Below are positions 17,658 to 25,576 of a stretch of 42,712 nucleotides of DNA, piece after piece. The notes under the pieces were generated by a model. It saw only the letters and a list, made by a program, of their open reading frames with translations. It had not been told where the DNA came from and did not search any database. This stretch comes from an uncultured Clostridia bacterium (GTDB lineage Bacteria; Bacillota_A; Clostridia; TANB77; CAG-508), in NCBI GenBank assembly GCA_944390995.1, contig CALXSA010000005.1, positions 1 through 42,712 on the forward strand, written 5' to 3'. Position numbers and translations under genes: made by a program. How positions within the stretch are numbered: position 1 is the stretch's first letter; each line of letters starts with the position of its first letter.

Positions 17658-18800
17658 CTAATCTCCTAAGTTAATACCAATAGCTCTAGCCGTCTTCACT
17701 AGCTCATCATCCATTGTAACTTTTCTTAAATTGCTTTCAGGCGTATTGCCTGATACTGCTCCAATTTTAGTATTGTTTCCGACAACGTCCTCAAGAGGAA
17801 CACTATTTAGTTTTCCGTCCTTTATAACGGTTAACACATTAAATTTTCCTTCCATTGCAAGCTCCATAGCCTTTGTGCCGTATTTTGTTGAAAGTACTCT
17901 ATCAAAAGCAGTTGGAGTTCCGCCTCTTTGCATATAGCCAAGAACTGTGCATCTTGCCTCAAGTCCTGTTAATTCTTCAAGTTCCCTTGCTACTCTCTCT
18001 CCTATTCCTCCAAGCTTTGTGTTGTCTACTCCAGCTCCATTGTTTCGAATATTCTTTATGCTTATTTCTCCATCTTTTGGTCTAGCACCTTCTGCTACAA
18101 CAACAATGCTAAAAGATTTGCCTCTGTTTTTTCTGTTAATAATCTTTCTGGCTGCACTGTTTATGTCGTAAGGAATCTCTGGTATTAGTGCAACATCTCC
18201 TCCTCCAGCAATTGCAGATTCCAGTGCTATCCAGCCAGCGTATCTTCCCATTACTTCTAAAACCATTATTCTGTGATGGGTTTCACCTGTTGAGTGCAAT
18301 CTGTCAATAGCCTCAGTTGCAACAGAAACAGCTGTATTGTATCCAAAAGTAATTTCAGTACATGCAACATCGTTGTCAATTGTTTTAGGCACGCCAATAA
18401 CATTAATTCCTTTTAAAGATAAATCTCTAGCTGATTTTTGCGTTCCGTCTCCGCCTAATGTGAATAGACAATCAATCTCATCCTTTTTAATATTTTCCAC
18501 ACAAATGTCCGATAAATCCTTATATACAGTCTCACCGTTTTCCTCTACTGGGTAATTAAAAACATTTGCATTTGTTGATGACCCAATAATAGAACCACCT
18601 TTTGGCAAAATCCCTACAGCATTTCCATTCGAACTTGTTCCCAGTTGAATTATATTGTTTTTTAGTAATCCTCTAAATCCATCAATATATCCATAGCATT
18701 CTATGCCTTTATTTTCAGCTGTTTTAATAATTGCTCTAATAACGGCATTAAACCCTGAGACATCTCCACCATTAGCAAGTATGGCTACTTTCTTTATCAT
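17658..18800 (-). CDS. pfkA: 6-phosphofructokinase
   Basis: 380 residues. It phosphorylates fructose-6-phosphate in glycolysis. The nucleotide loop is ILANGGDVSGFNAVIRA at about 7-23, GGDGTQ lies near 116-121, the catalytic PKTIDNDV near 139-146, and the MGRYAGWIAL substrate block and GYMQRGGTPTAFDR near 284-298 are intact. Gly in GGDGT indicates ATP use, since PPi enzymes have Asp there, while Lys in PKTIDND instead of Gly is the residue seen in PPi enzymes and in a subset of ATP enzymes. The likely donor is therefore ATP, not proven. A strong promoter is directly upstream. The ATG follows AGGAAGG. Confidence 0.92.
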   Translation of the reverse strand: MIKKVAILANGGDVSGFNAVIRAIIKTAENKGIECYGYIDGFRGLLKNNIIQLGTSSNGNAVGILPKGGSIIGSSTNANVFNYPVEENGETVYKDLSDICVENIKKDEIDCLFTLGGDGTQKSARDLSLKGINVIGVPKTIDNDVACTEITFGYNTAVSVATEAIDRLHSTGETHHRIMVLEVMGRYAGWIALESAIAGGGDVALIPEIPYDINSAARKIINRKNRGKSFSIVVVAEGARPKDGEISIKNIRNNGAGVDNTKLGGIGERVARELEELTGLEARCTVLGYMQRGGTPTAFDRVLSTKYGTKAMELAMEGKFNVLTVIKDGKLNSVPLEDVVGNNTKIGAVSGNTPESNLRKVTMDDELVKTARAIGINLGD

Positions 18801-18840
18801 ATTACATCTTCCTTCCTTAAATCCTCTTTTAACTTATATT

Positions 18841-18868
18841 ATTATACCAGTAATTTGAAAAATTACAA
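18841..18868 (-). promoter_or_regulatory. Promoter of pfkA
   Basis: TTGTAA (18863-18868) and TATAAT (18841-18846) are 16 bases apart, with GG just before the -10. It lies about 45-70 bases upstream of the pfkA ATG. Confidence 0.7.
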
Positions 18869-18983
18869 CTTTTTTTAGTATTTTTCTTAACTTATTGCAC
18901 GATAATAATTATATGTCATATGAAGGGAAGCGTTTAAACACTATAATATCAAAGAAAATTCGGCATGCCTGTGTTACACCAAC

Positions 18984-19008
18984 AAAAAGAGGGGAATCAC
19001 CCCTCTTT
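18984..19008 (-). terminator. Terminator of the ankyrin-repeat gene
   Basis: AAAGAGGGG (18986-18994) and CCCCTCTTT (19000-19008) form a 9-bp stem with a 5-base loop. On the minus strand it ends in TTTTTG. It is located 12 bases after the ankyrin gene stop. Confidence 0.85.
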
Positions 19009-19020
19009 CTGCGTTTCAAA

Positions 19021-19857
19021 TCAAAATGTACTTTCAAGTGCTACCACAAGTCCATCTCTCTTCCACTCTTTTGCGAGTTTGAGAGCTCTGTTGTTGTTTG
19101 CATGAATGTCTATGCCTTTTTCGCGCAGCCAAGCAAACGCCTTCATGTTGTTGCGCCAAATAGCCTCAATGAGAACTTCATTGGTCAGCTCTGCACCAGC
19201 CTGATACAAAATTTCTGCTGTATCTAGATGGTTATAGCTAATTGCTTGTACCATGCATTCACTGTTTTGAGTCTTTGGATCAGCTCCATAATTCAGTGCA
19301 TACTTGATAACATCATTCATCCCTTGCTTCGAAAGAATGATTAGAGCTTGGCTATCTCTTGCTTTTACATCAGCTCCAAGCCACAGCAACCATTTTACGG
19401 TGTCTGCATGCCCATGTTCTGCTGCAATGATAAGCGGTTCGTTGTTGTTTGCCTGCACATCCGCTCCTTTGGAAGCCAGATAAAAGACAATGTCAGAATG
19501 GCCATTTCTCGCTGCAAAAATAAGTGCTGCGCTATCAGATGCCTTGACGTCCCCTCCTGCGTTATGCAATTTGACAACATAGTTAAACAAACCTTGTTCT
19601 GCTGCATAAATCAGTGCACGACTTCCTGCTAAGCTCGGATTTGCTCCTAAAGAAAGATACAAATCAACCAGTTCGTATTCTTCTCTCACAAAGGCTCCAA
19701 GCAGAGCCCGGCTGATAGAAGCCTTATACTTGTCATCCTGTCGAATTCTTTTCATGAGTAAATGTTCTTCATACATTTGCTCCCGTTCTTCAATGGGAAG
19801 CTGAAGAATATTGAACATTATCCGCTGCTCTCTTGGTAAATACATTTTGTCCTTCAT
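19021..19857 (-). CDS. Ankyrin-repeat protein of atypical base composition
   Basis: About 278 residues with roughly six to seven ankyrin-like repeats of about 33 residues, for example SDIVFYLASKGADVQANN, ADTVKWLLWLGADVKARD and NDVIKYALNYGADPKTQN, preceded by a charged helical N-terminus. No signal peptide or membrane span is visible, so it is probably cytosolic and protein-binding. The start at 19857 follows GAGGAGG; the frame is open farther upstream without a ribosome binding site. Its GC content (about 45-48% in sampled lines) is far above its neighbours, which suggests horizontal acquisition. It has its own terminator and probably its own promoter. Partner unknown. Confidence 0.8.
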   Translation of the reverse strand: MKDKMYLPREQRIMFNILQLPIEEREQMYEEHLLMKRIRQDDKYKASISRALLGAFVREEYELVDLYLSLGANPSLAGSRALIYAAEQGLFNYVVKLHNAGGDVKASDSAALIFAARNGHSDIVFYLASKGADVQANNNEPLIIAAEHGHADTVKWLLWLGADVKARDSQALIILSKQGMNDVIKYALNYGADPKTQNSECMVQAISYNHLDTAEILYQAGAELTNEVLIEAIWRNNMKAFAWLREKGIDIHANNNRALKLAKEWKRDGLVVALESTF

Positions 19858-19918
19858 AACATTTTTCCTCCTCAAAAAAATTATTTCATAAGGACTTGAA
19901 CGGTTTGCAACATAATAT

Positions 19919-19924
19919 ATTATA
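19919..19924 (-). promoter_or_regulatory. Possible -10 element for the ankyrin gene
   Basis: A TATAAT (minus strand) stands about 60 bases before the start. The -35 region is only T-rich with no good TTGACA match, so this is tentative. Confidence 0.3.
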
Positions 19925-19977
19925 TCATGAATTTTCAAAAAAATAAACCATTCCACCTAAACTTTATGTTAATAGGA

Positions 19978-20670
19978 CTACTTATTCATAATATGTATAT
20001 TTTCTATTTTAGCATCAAGTTCTCTCATAACAATATTTTGAACTTGCGCGATTTGGTTTTTTTCGAGTTCTTCCCCTTTGATTATAACATTCACACTATC
20101 CTCATTTACAAGAATTACTAAGTCTTCTATTCCTTTTGTCTTTATTAAATTTTCTGCTATCATAATTGCGTTCTGCTCCTCTCCTATTGCAGTAATCTCC
20201 TCTTGTGCAAGCTTTTTTTGAGCTTCGCTAACATTCGAATTATTAAGAATTTCTTGATAATTTTCTACTCTCTGAGAATACATAGTCTCCCTTTCTAACT
20301 TAGATGTGGAAAAATATTGGTCTGTATTCATAACACTCGTTTCTTGTAAGTCTCCATCCGAAACAGTATTGCTTACTACATTTGCTTCGGTAAGTACATT
20401 ATCTTCTTGTACCTCATCTTCTATAACATTCTCATTTAATATATTGGTCTCCGCTTCAGCTCCAGTCTCATCTGAAACCGAGTTTGTCTCCACAATATTT
20501 GAACTGCTAACAAGCCTCGCATCTCCCAAACTCGCCAATTCTTCAGCATCAGCAAGCGCTCCTGTCTCTAAAGATTGCTCAGTATTCGTAAAGTTCAAAT
20601 ACCCTGCTGTAATTAGCATAAGCCCAATAACAAAAATAACAATTTGATTTTTCTTAAACACCTTTTTCAT
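19978..20670 (-). CDS. spoIIIAH: Stage III sporulation protein AH
   Basis: About 230 residues. One membrane helix lies at residues 8-25 (QIVIFVIGLMLITAGYLNF), followed by a long acidic, Ser/Thr/Asn-rich linker (30-120) and the folded C-terminal domain (about 120-230), which resembles the YscJ/FliF-like ring-building motif of SpoIIIAH. In Bacillus this mother-cell protein binds forespore SpoIIQ to make the channel across the septum. The start at 20670 has GGAG upstream; seven extra codons upstream are possible. Last gene of the spoIIIA operon. The linker is much longer than in Bacillus, which is common in Clostridia. Confidence 0.85.
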   Translation of the reverse strand: MKKVFKKNQIVIFVIGLMLITAGYLNFTNTEQSLETGALADAEELASLGDARLVSSSNIVETNSVSDETGAEAETNILNENVIEDEVQEDNVLTEANVVSNTVSDGDLQETSVMNTDQYFSTSKLERETMYSQRVENYQEILNNSNVSEAQKKLAQEEITAIGEEQNAIMIAENLIKTKGIEDLVILVNEDSVNVIIKGEELEKNQIAQVQNIVMRELDAKIENIHIMNK

Positions 20671-20732
20671 AGTTAACTCCTTTCGAACCACCTATAGCCT
20701 CTACTAATGGCTCTTACTAAAATTTAATTAAA

Positions 20733-21359
20733 TCAACTAGACATTTTAAAAACCTGTATTTTGTGAGTAGCAAGTCCGGTAACGGCACTAACGGCCTCTA
20801 TTATATTGTTTTTAACATTAGCATCATTTGCTCCTTCAGCAGTTATAATTGCCCCTTCAACTTTTGGGCTTACAACACTTTGAGTAATTAGACTTTTATT
20901 TCCATCGCTTTCTTCATATATAACTTCTTTTCTAGTATCAGTTTGAGTTACCTTTCTTGTACCACCCTCACTATCTGTTTCCTCAGTATTTTCCTCCGTA
21001 CTTTCTTCGTTGTATACAGGCATAACTTTGCTAGTCTCAGAGTAAGTGACCATAACTTTTACTTGTCCGACTCCATTTATATTAGATAATATATTCTCTA
21101 AATCGCTAACCAATTTGCTGTCATCTGTATTTGCCCCTTGCACAATATTATTTTCAAAATTTTCCTCTGCCAATCTTTTATTTGAATCAGCTGGAACCTC
21201 GTTTTTGCTTTCATCATTGCCATTCCATATAACATTAATGACAATTATAGTTATTACCAAAATCACAACAAAAACAACTATATTTTCCAACTTTCTTTTA
21301 TTGCTTGGTTCTTCTCCCTCTTTGCTTGGCAAAAACTTTTTAAATTTATCCTTAAACAT
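20733..21359 (-). CDS. spoIIIAG: Stage III sporulation protein AG
   Basis: About 208 residues. A basic N-terminus and membrane helix at about 25-45 (NIVVFVVILVITIIVINVIW) are followed by the ring-building domain. Typical SpoIIIAG blocks LVSDLENILSNINGVGQVKVMVTYSE and PKVEGAIITAEGANDANVKN are both present. An acidic insertion between them (EESTEENTEETDSEGG) interrupts the domain, as in other SpoIIIAG. It forms the large mother-cell ring of the SpoIIIA-SpoIIQ complex. The ATG at 21359 is nine bases from GGAG, while a GTG two codons earlier is too close. Confidence 0.88.
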   Translation of the reverse strand: MFKDKFKKFLPSKEGEEPSNKRKLENIVVFVVILVITIIVINVIWNGNDESKNEVPADSNKRLAEENFENNIVQGANTDDSKLVSDLENILSNINGVGQVKVMVTYSETSKVMPVYNEESTEENTEETDSEGGTRKVTQTDTRKEVIYEESDGNKSLITQSVVSPKVEGAIITAEGANDANVKNNIIEAVSAVTGLATHKIQVFKMSS

Positions 21360-21412
21360 TATCACCCACTCCTTTATTCTATAATCTCATAAAAGTCGCT
21401 TAGTTTATGGTT

Positions 21413-22078
21413 TCAATTTATTGTAATATTGTCTTCTCTTACCTCGTACACACTACTCAAATACTCCTTTATTTCCTTTATTTCTTTGTTTGACAGTTTT
21501 TCCTCAATCTTTTCCGTAGTATCATTTTCGGTATTACTATGTTCCCCATTCGTTTTGCTATTATCTAAATCTATATCCACCTTTTCTACACTTTCTATCT
21601 TCTCAACTGTATTCACACTTTCTTGTGCCTCTGGCTCGTCTGTGTCCTTATCTTCCTGTAGTCTAACCGCTTGCAGACTTATTGAATTTATAGTGTAATT
21701 TTCCATATCCGCAATTTTTACTTCGATATTGCTAGCCTCATACCCCTTTGTTCTAAGCTTTGCTGCTATATCTTCTTTTAAACCTGAAATATACATACTC
21801 ATAATATTATTCTGGTTGTCAGTACTAATTGAATTACCTGTAACTACAGAGTTTTCTGCCTCTTGTATATACTTGTTTATTTCTAGTTCTTCCGAAACTG
21901 ATATGCTCTCACCTGTAAATTTCGTTATGACTGGGGATACAATTGTAAATACAATATAAATGCCAATTACTACTTTAATGTACTTTTTGCAATTTCCTTC
22001 TGGTAATATCATTTCAATTACAGTGCCAATTATAATGGCCACAACAATTCCACCAGCCCAATTACTTATCCAATCAAT
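21413..22078 (-). CDS. spoIIIAF: Stage III sporulation protein AF with apparent ATT start
   Basis: About 221 residues. Two membrane helices near the N-terminus (about 8-25 and 33-52) contain the family hallmark VIEMILPEGNCKKYIKVVIGI split over a Gly-Asn turn, followed by a mostly polar domain and a long acidic linker. The first conventional start in frame is a GTG at 22042, with no ribosome binding site. In frame upstream lie codons for DWISNWAGGIV, the conserved SpoIIIAF N-terminus, beginning at ATT (22078), and the frame is closed by TAG at 22091-22093. GGAGGGG stands eight bases before the ATT, and no ATG, GTG or TTG is available there. Hence the ATT start is proposed. Confidence 0.85.
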   Translation of the reverse strand: MDWISNWAGGIVVAIIIGTVIEMILPEGNCKKYIKVVIGIYIVFTIVSPVITKFTGESISVSEELEINKYIQEAENSVVTGNSISTDNQNNIMSMYISGLKEDIAAKLRTKGYEASNIEVKIADMENYTINSISLQAVRLQEDKDTDEPEAQESVNTVEKIESVEKVDIDLDNSKTNGEHSNTENDTTEKIEEKLSNKEIKEIKEYLSSVYEVREDNITIN

Positions 22079-22095
22079 ATCTATCCCCTCCTAAC

Positions 22096-23251
22096 TCATC
22101 TATACATCATTCCACTATTGGAAATTTTAATAACTAAAGTTGTTCCTATTATAAACATCACTGACAAACTACACATTATAGCAAGAAGTATTTTAAATGT
22201 ATCTCCCATTTGCTCTAGTAATTTTATAATCTTGTCATCTGCAATCGGTTGGCACAGTGCTGCTCCCAAATAGTATATTGCCATCAAGATTGTTAGCTTT
22301 ATAACTGGTCCTATTGCAATCCCAATTAAAACTATTATTCCAATAATGCCTGTGGCATTTTTTAGTATTGAACTACACCCAATTACTGTATCTACTGCAT
22401 CTCCTAAAATTTTTCCCACAACTGGTATAAAACTAGACACGGCTGCTTTTGCGGTTTTAGCTGTAACCCCATCAACACTACTACTTAATGTACCTTCTAT
22501 GGAAACCAGTCCAACAAACAAAGTAAGTGTCACACCTAAAATCCAAACCACACTTGTTTTGAAAAACTTAGAAAGTTTGTCCACCTGAATTCTGTCAGAT
22601 ATTTTCGACACTATTCCCAATGAGGTTGAAATAAGTACAAGTGGTATTATTATTCCTGTGATAAAATTGCCCATAAAAGTTATTATAAATAGCAATATAG
22701 GCTGCATCATATTTGCAGAAACAATACTTCCTGTCGAAATCATAAGAGTAATTAGTATTGGAATTAATGAATTCATAAAGCCCACTAAACTCTGAATCGA
22801 TTCCCTCACAATGTCCAAAATTTGTACAAAGTTTGTCATGACTAATGCCACTATAAGTATGAATTGTACATAATATGTAATTTGCGCAATGCCCTTATTT
22901 TCAAGTCCATCACTAATATTCTTCAAAATACTATGTATAACAATAATAACTAAGATACTTGCAAGAACTGAAATGCTATCTAATACTTCTCCACCGCATT
23001 GCTCTGGCCAGACTTTTAAAAATCGTCTGATTATCAATGCTTCCCGTAATTGCAGAAGAAAACAGCTCACCCATGTCAATGTCTTCATATACATCTTTTG
23101 TGTATTTTTCCGCCTCTTTAATAAATGAGTTTATATTCAAGCTTTCCTGCTGAGACTGAATTATCTGCTCTTGGCTTAATTCTTCTGTCGCATAAACTAC
23201 ATTCGGGATGAGAAATAATAAAATAAGCAAAACTATAATATATCTTTTCAT
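22096..23251 (-). pseudogene. spoIIIAE: Stage III sporulation protein AE, split by a frameshift
   Basis: The 5' part (23251 down to a stop at 22976) encodes a signal peptide ending near VVYATEE and the soluble segment SFIKEAEKYTKDVYEDIDM through IDNQTIFKSL. The 3' part, in another frame (to 22096), encodes GGEVLDSISVLASILVIIVI and the six or more membrane helices of SpoIIIAE. Joined by removing one base at about 22991-23002 they give a normal protein of about 385 residues. SpoIIIAE is a multi-span mother-cell membrane subunit of the SpoIIIA complex needed for sporulation. The break may be a sequencing or assembly error, a real inactivation, or recoding. The ATG at 23251 has GGGAAAG upstream. 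Confidence 0.85.
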
Positions 23252-23304
23252 TTCTTTCCCTTATATAATATATTTAGGTTTTAAAAAGGTTTTACCTATA
23301 AACC

Positions 23305-23691
23305 CTATGGTAGAATTTCCACAACTGTTTCAAGTAGGCTAGATATAATAGGAATTGACATTGAAACTATTATTACTTTGCCACCCATATCTATTTTATT
23401 TGCTATAGCGCTCTCTCCGCTGTCCTTGCATACACTCACTGCAAATTCAGTAAGGAAAGCAATTCCTGTTATTTTTATTAGCAGAACCAGAAATTCATTA
23501 TTTATTGCAGTTTTATTAGACAACGTCGTAAGCATTGAAATAATTGCATCTATTTTATCCATTAGAAACAGCAAAATAATTGCGCCAGCAAGTAGTGATA
23601 TATATAATGTAAACTCAGGCTTGTACTGCCTAACAATAATAATTATTATCAGAGCAATCAGTCCCACGCCTATTATTTTTACAATATCCAT
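23305..23691 (-). CDS. spoIIIAD: Stage III sporulation protein AD
   Basis: 128 residues, four hydrophobic helices, with the conserved early block MDIVKIIGVGLIALIIIIIV and the RQYKPEF turn, then LLIKITGIAFLTEFAVSVCKD and a GGKVIIVSMSIPI stretch. It is a small membrane subunit of the SpoIIIA complex related to type III secretion export components in shape. GGAAG precedes the ATG. It lies between spoIIIAC and spoIIIAE as in other spore formers. Confidence 0.93.
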   Translation of the reverse strand: MDIVKIIGVGLIALIIIIIVRQYKPEFTLYISLLAGAIILLFLMDKIDAIISMLTTLSNKTAINNEFLVLLIKITGIAFLTEFAVSVCKDSGESAIANKIDMGGKVIIVSMSIPIISSLLETVVEILP

Positions 23692-23771
23692 AAATTGCTT
23701 CCTTTCGCTAAATTCTATTTGCTAACTTAACAAAATTAGCATCATAATTCTTAGCCAATAACTATACTTAT

Positions 23772-23966
23772 TTATAGTCCAAACATTGTTCTAACCGAAT
23801 TAAACAATGTACTTATTTCCTTTATAACAAGAGTAAGAACAATTACAAGTCCTGCCAAAGTCGTCATCATTGCTTGGTCTTCTCTGCCAGCTCTAACTAG
23901 CACTTGATGTAAAACAGCCACCAAAATTCCTATTGCTGCAATTTTAAATAATAAATCAATATTCAT
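23772..23966 (-). CDS. spoIIIAC: Stage III sporulation protein AC
   Basis: 64 residues, two membrane helices. The sequence MNIDLLFKIAAIGILVAVLH and the LVRAGREDQAMM loop between the helices are diagnostic. GGAGGT stands close to the ATG. Membrane subunit of the SpoIIIA complex; length is normal for the family. Confidence 0.93.
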   Translation of the reverse strand: MNIDLLFKIAAIGILVAVLHQVLVRAGREDQAMMTTLAGLVIVLTLVIKEISTLFNSVRTMFGL

Positions 23967-24047
23967 TTCAGACCTCCACTAAATATAGAATAAACTTGAC
24001 TATTTTTAAGTTTTATATAAGTAACCTATTTTCTTCTACTTGCCAGC

Positions 24048-24557
24048 TTAGACCAAAATAATAACAATTGCCAAACCGACTACTCCTCCAAGAGTTCTGT
24101 ATAGCTTTTCGTTTTTTTGTTTTTCTCTTTCCGCCACGTCTATTTGTGTATTTAAAAACTCTTGCACTAGTTTTATTTCGCTAACCTGTCCCTCCAAATC
24201 AGTCTTTCCAAGCAATCTTCCTAAATTCTTTAAAATAGATTTATCTTCATCTTTCAAATTTGTATCAAGCCTATCTATGGTCTCCTCCCAAGCCTCGCCT
24301 GCTGGCTTTTCTTTCATTTGCTCTGCCGAAACTCTAAATATTTTACCAATATTTCCATCTATGCCATCTCCTATCTCTCTAAAGCTCTCTGGGACTGACT
24401 CATATGTAAACCTTATTTTTGTCAAAAACATATTAAGTGCATTTTTCATATCCTTTAATTCAGATACTCTGCTAAAAAATTTTTTTGAAATTATTTTTCC
24501 AGCCTGTAAACTAGCTAGAAAAATTAAAATTAAAATAAACATTTTTATAAAAAACAT
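24048..24557 (-). CDS. spoIIIAB: Stage III sporulation protein AB
   Basis: 169 residues. N-terminal hydrophobic segment (1-20), soluble helical middle with LKDMKNALNMFLTKIRFTYE and LGRLLGKTDLEGQ, and a C-terminal membrane helix (GGVVGLAIVIILV). This is the usual SpoIIIAB arrangement, similar to GspF-like pilus assembly helpers. It starts 15 bp after the spoIIIAA stop with GGAG upstream. Confidence 0.92.
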   Translation of the reverse strand: MFFIKMFILILIFLASLQAGKIISKKFFSRVSELKDMKNALNMFLTKIRFTYESVPESFREIGDGIDGNIGKIFRVSAEQMKEKPAGEAWEETIDRLDTNLKDEDKSILKNLGRLLGKTDLEGQVSEIKLVQEFLNTQIDVAEREKQKNEKLYRTLGGVVGLAIVIILV

Positions 24558-24572
24558 ACTTCATTCTCCTTT

Positions 24573-25472
24573 TCATTTGTTATTTTTCTCATAAACTAGA
24601 CTTATACTTCTATTATTTTCAATCAGAATAATTCTTTCTATAAGTCCCATCTCATATAGCCTACCCAATATGGGACTTTGCACAATATCATTAAAACTTG
24701 ACCCATGTGCACTAAACAACCCCTTTACACCTGAACAAACCGCATAATTGATAGCCTCCACATCTTCGCTTGTACCAATTTCATCCGCCACAATCACCCT
24801 TGGGCTCATAGAGCGCACCAGCATCCTCATTCCTAAAGCTTTTGAAACATTGTCCAAAATGTCTGCTCGGTCTCCTAAGTCGTTTTGCGGAACACCTTTG
24901 TACATGGCTGCAATTTCACCTCTTTCATCAACCACACCAACATTAAGCCCTCTAAAGCCATATTCTGGTATTCCACTGCTTATACTTCTAATGCTATCTC
25001 TTAAAAGAGTCGTCTTTCCTCTACCAGGCGGAGATAAAATAACAGTGTTATATATGCTATTGTCTGGTATGTTTAGAATATATGGCAAAACCTTTTTGCT
25101 GCACCCAATTACTTGCCTTGCTATTCTGAAATTCAAGCTGTATATATGTGAAATATTAATTACCTGTCCATCTTTAAACACTACATTTCCCGTAATGCCT
25201 ACTCTATGTCCACCTTTTACCGTTATGTATCCATTACAAATTTGGCTCTGATATGTATAAATAGAATTATCGCAAACTCTTTGCAAAATTTCCAAAAGCT
25301 CCTCAGTTGTTATAATATGCTCTACTTTTTTCTCCTCTTGTCCTAACTTTAAAAAAATATTTCTATTTGTACGCAAACGTATTTCCTCGAGCTCGTCCAA
25401 ATTGTACCCCATCATCTTATTTCTCGCCTCGCTCGGAAAATATTCCATGAGCGCTAGAACTCTGTTTTTCAT
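24573..25472 (-). CDS. spoIIIAA: Stage III sporulation protein AA, ATPase
   Basis: 299 residues. Secretion-type ATPase with Walker A SPPGRGKTT (147-155), the VVDERGEI Walker-like block near 190, and RVIVADEIGT Walker B near 230, followed by a conserved SAHGSS motif. It probably powers the SpoIIIA channel from the mother-cell side. The ATG at 25472 is 11 bases from GGGGAG; a nearer ATG leads directly to a stop. First gene of the operon. I could not recognise a convincing sigma-E promoter in the 105 bp upstream, most of which is a hairpin. Confidence 0.93.
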   Translation of the reverse strand: MKNRVLALMEYFPSEARNKMMGYNLDELEEIRLRTNRNIFLKLGQEEKKVEHIITTEELLEILQRVCDNSIYTYQSQICNGYITVKGGHRVGITGNVVFKDGQVINISHIYSLNFRIARQVIGCSKKVLPYILNIPDNSIYNTVILSPPGRGKTTLLRDSIRSISSGIPEYGFRGLNVGVVDERGEIAAMYKGVPQNDLGDRADILDNVSKALGMRMLVRSMSPRVIVADEIGTSEDVEAINYAVCSGVKGLFSAHGSSFNDIVQSPILGRLYEMGLIERIILIENNRSISLVYEKNNK

Positions 25473-25503
25473 TTGTTATCCATCTCCCCTGTTAACACAC
25501 ATA

Positions 25504-25547
25504 AAAAAGATACAACATATATACTATAATATATGCTGTATCTTTTT
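25504..25547. terminator. Hairpin between the hypothetical gene and spoIIIA
   Basis: AAAAAGATACAaCATATA and its complement form an 18-bp stem with one mismatch, ending in T-rich sequence in both directions. It lies 30 bases after the stop of the 540-residue gene and acts as its terminator. It also fills most of the spoIIIA upstream region. Confidence 0.75.
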
Positions 25548-25576
25548 ATTTTAGAACTATTTTTATTGAATTTATT

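Noticed and set aside
25473..25576. Sigma-E promoter for spoIIIA
   Set aside because: Expected from biology, but no convincing -35/-10 pair could be read. The region is mostly the hairpin at 25504-25547.
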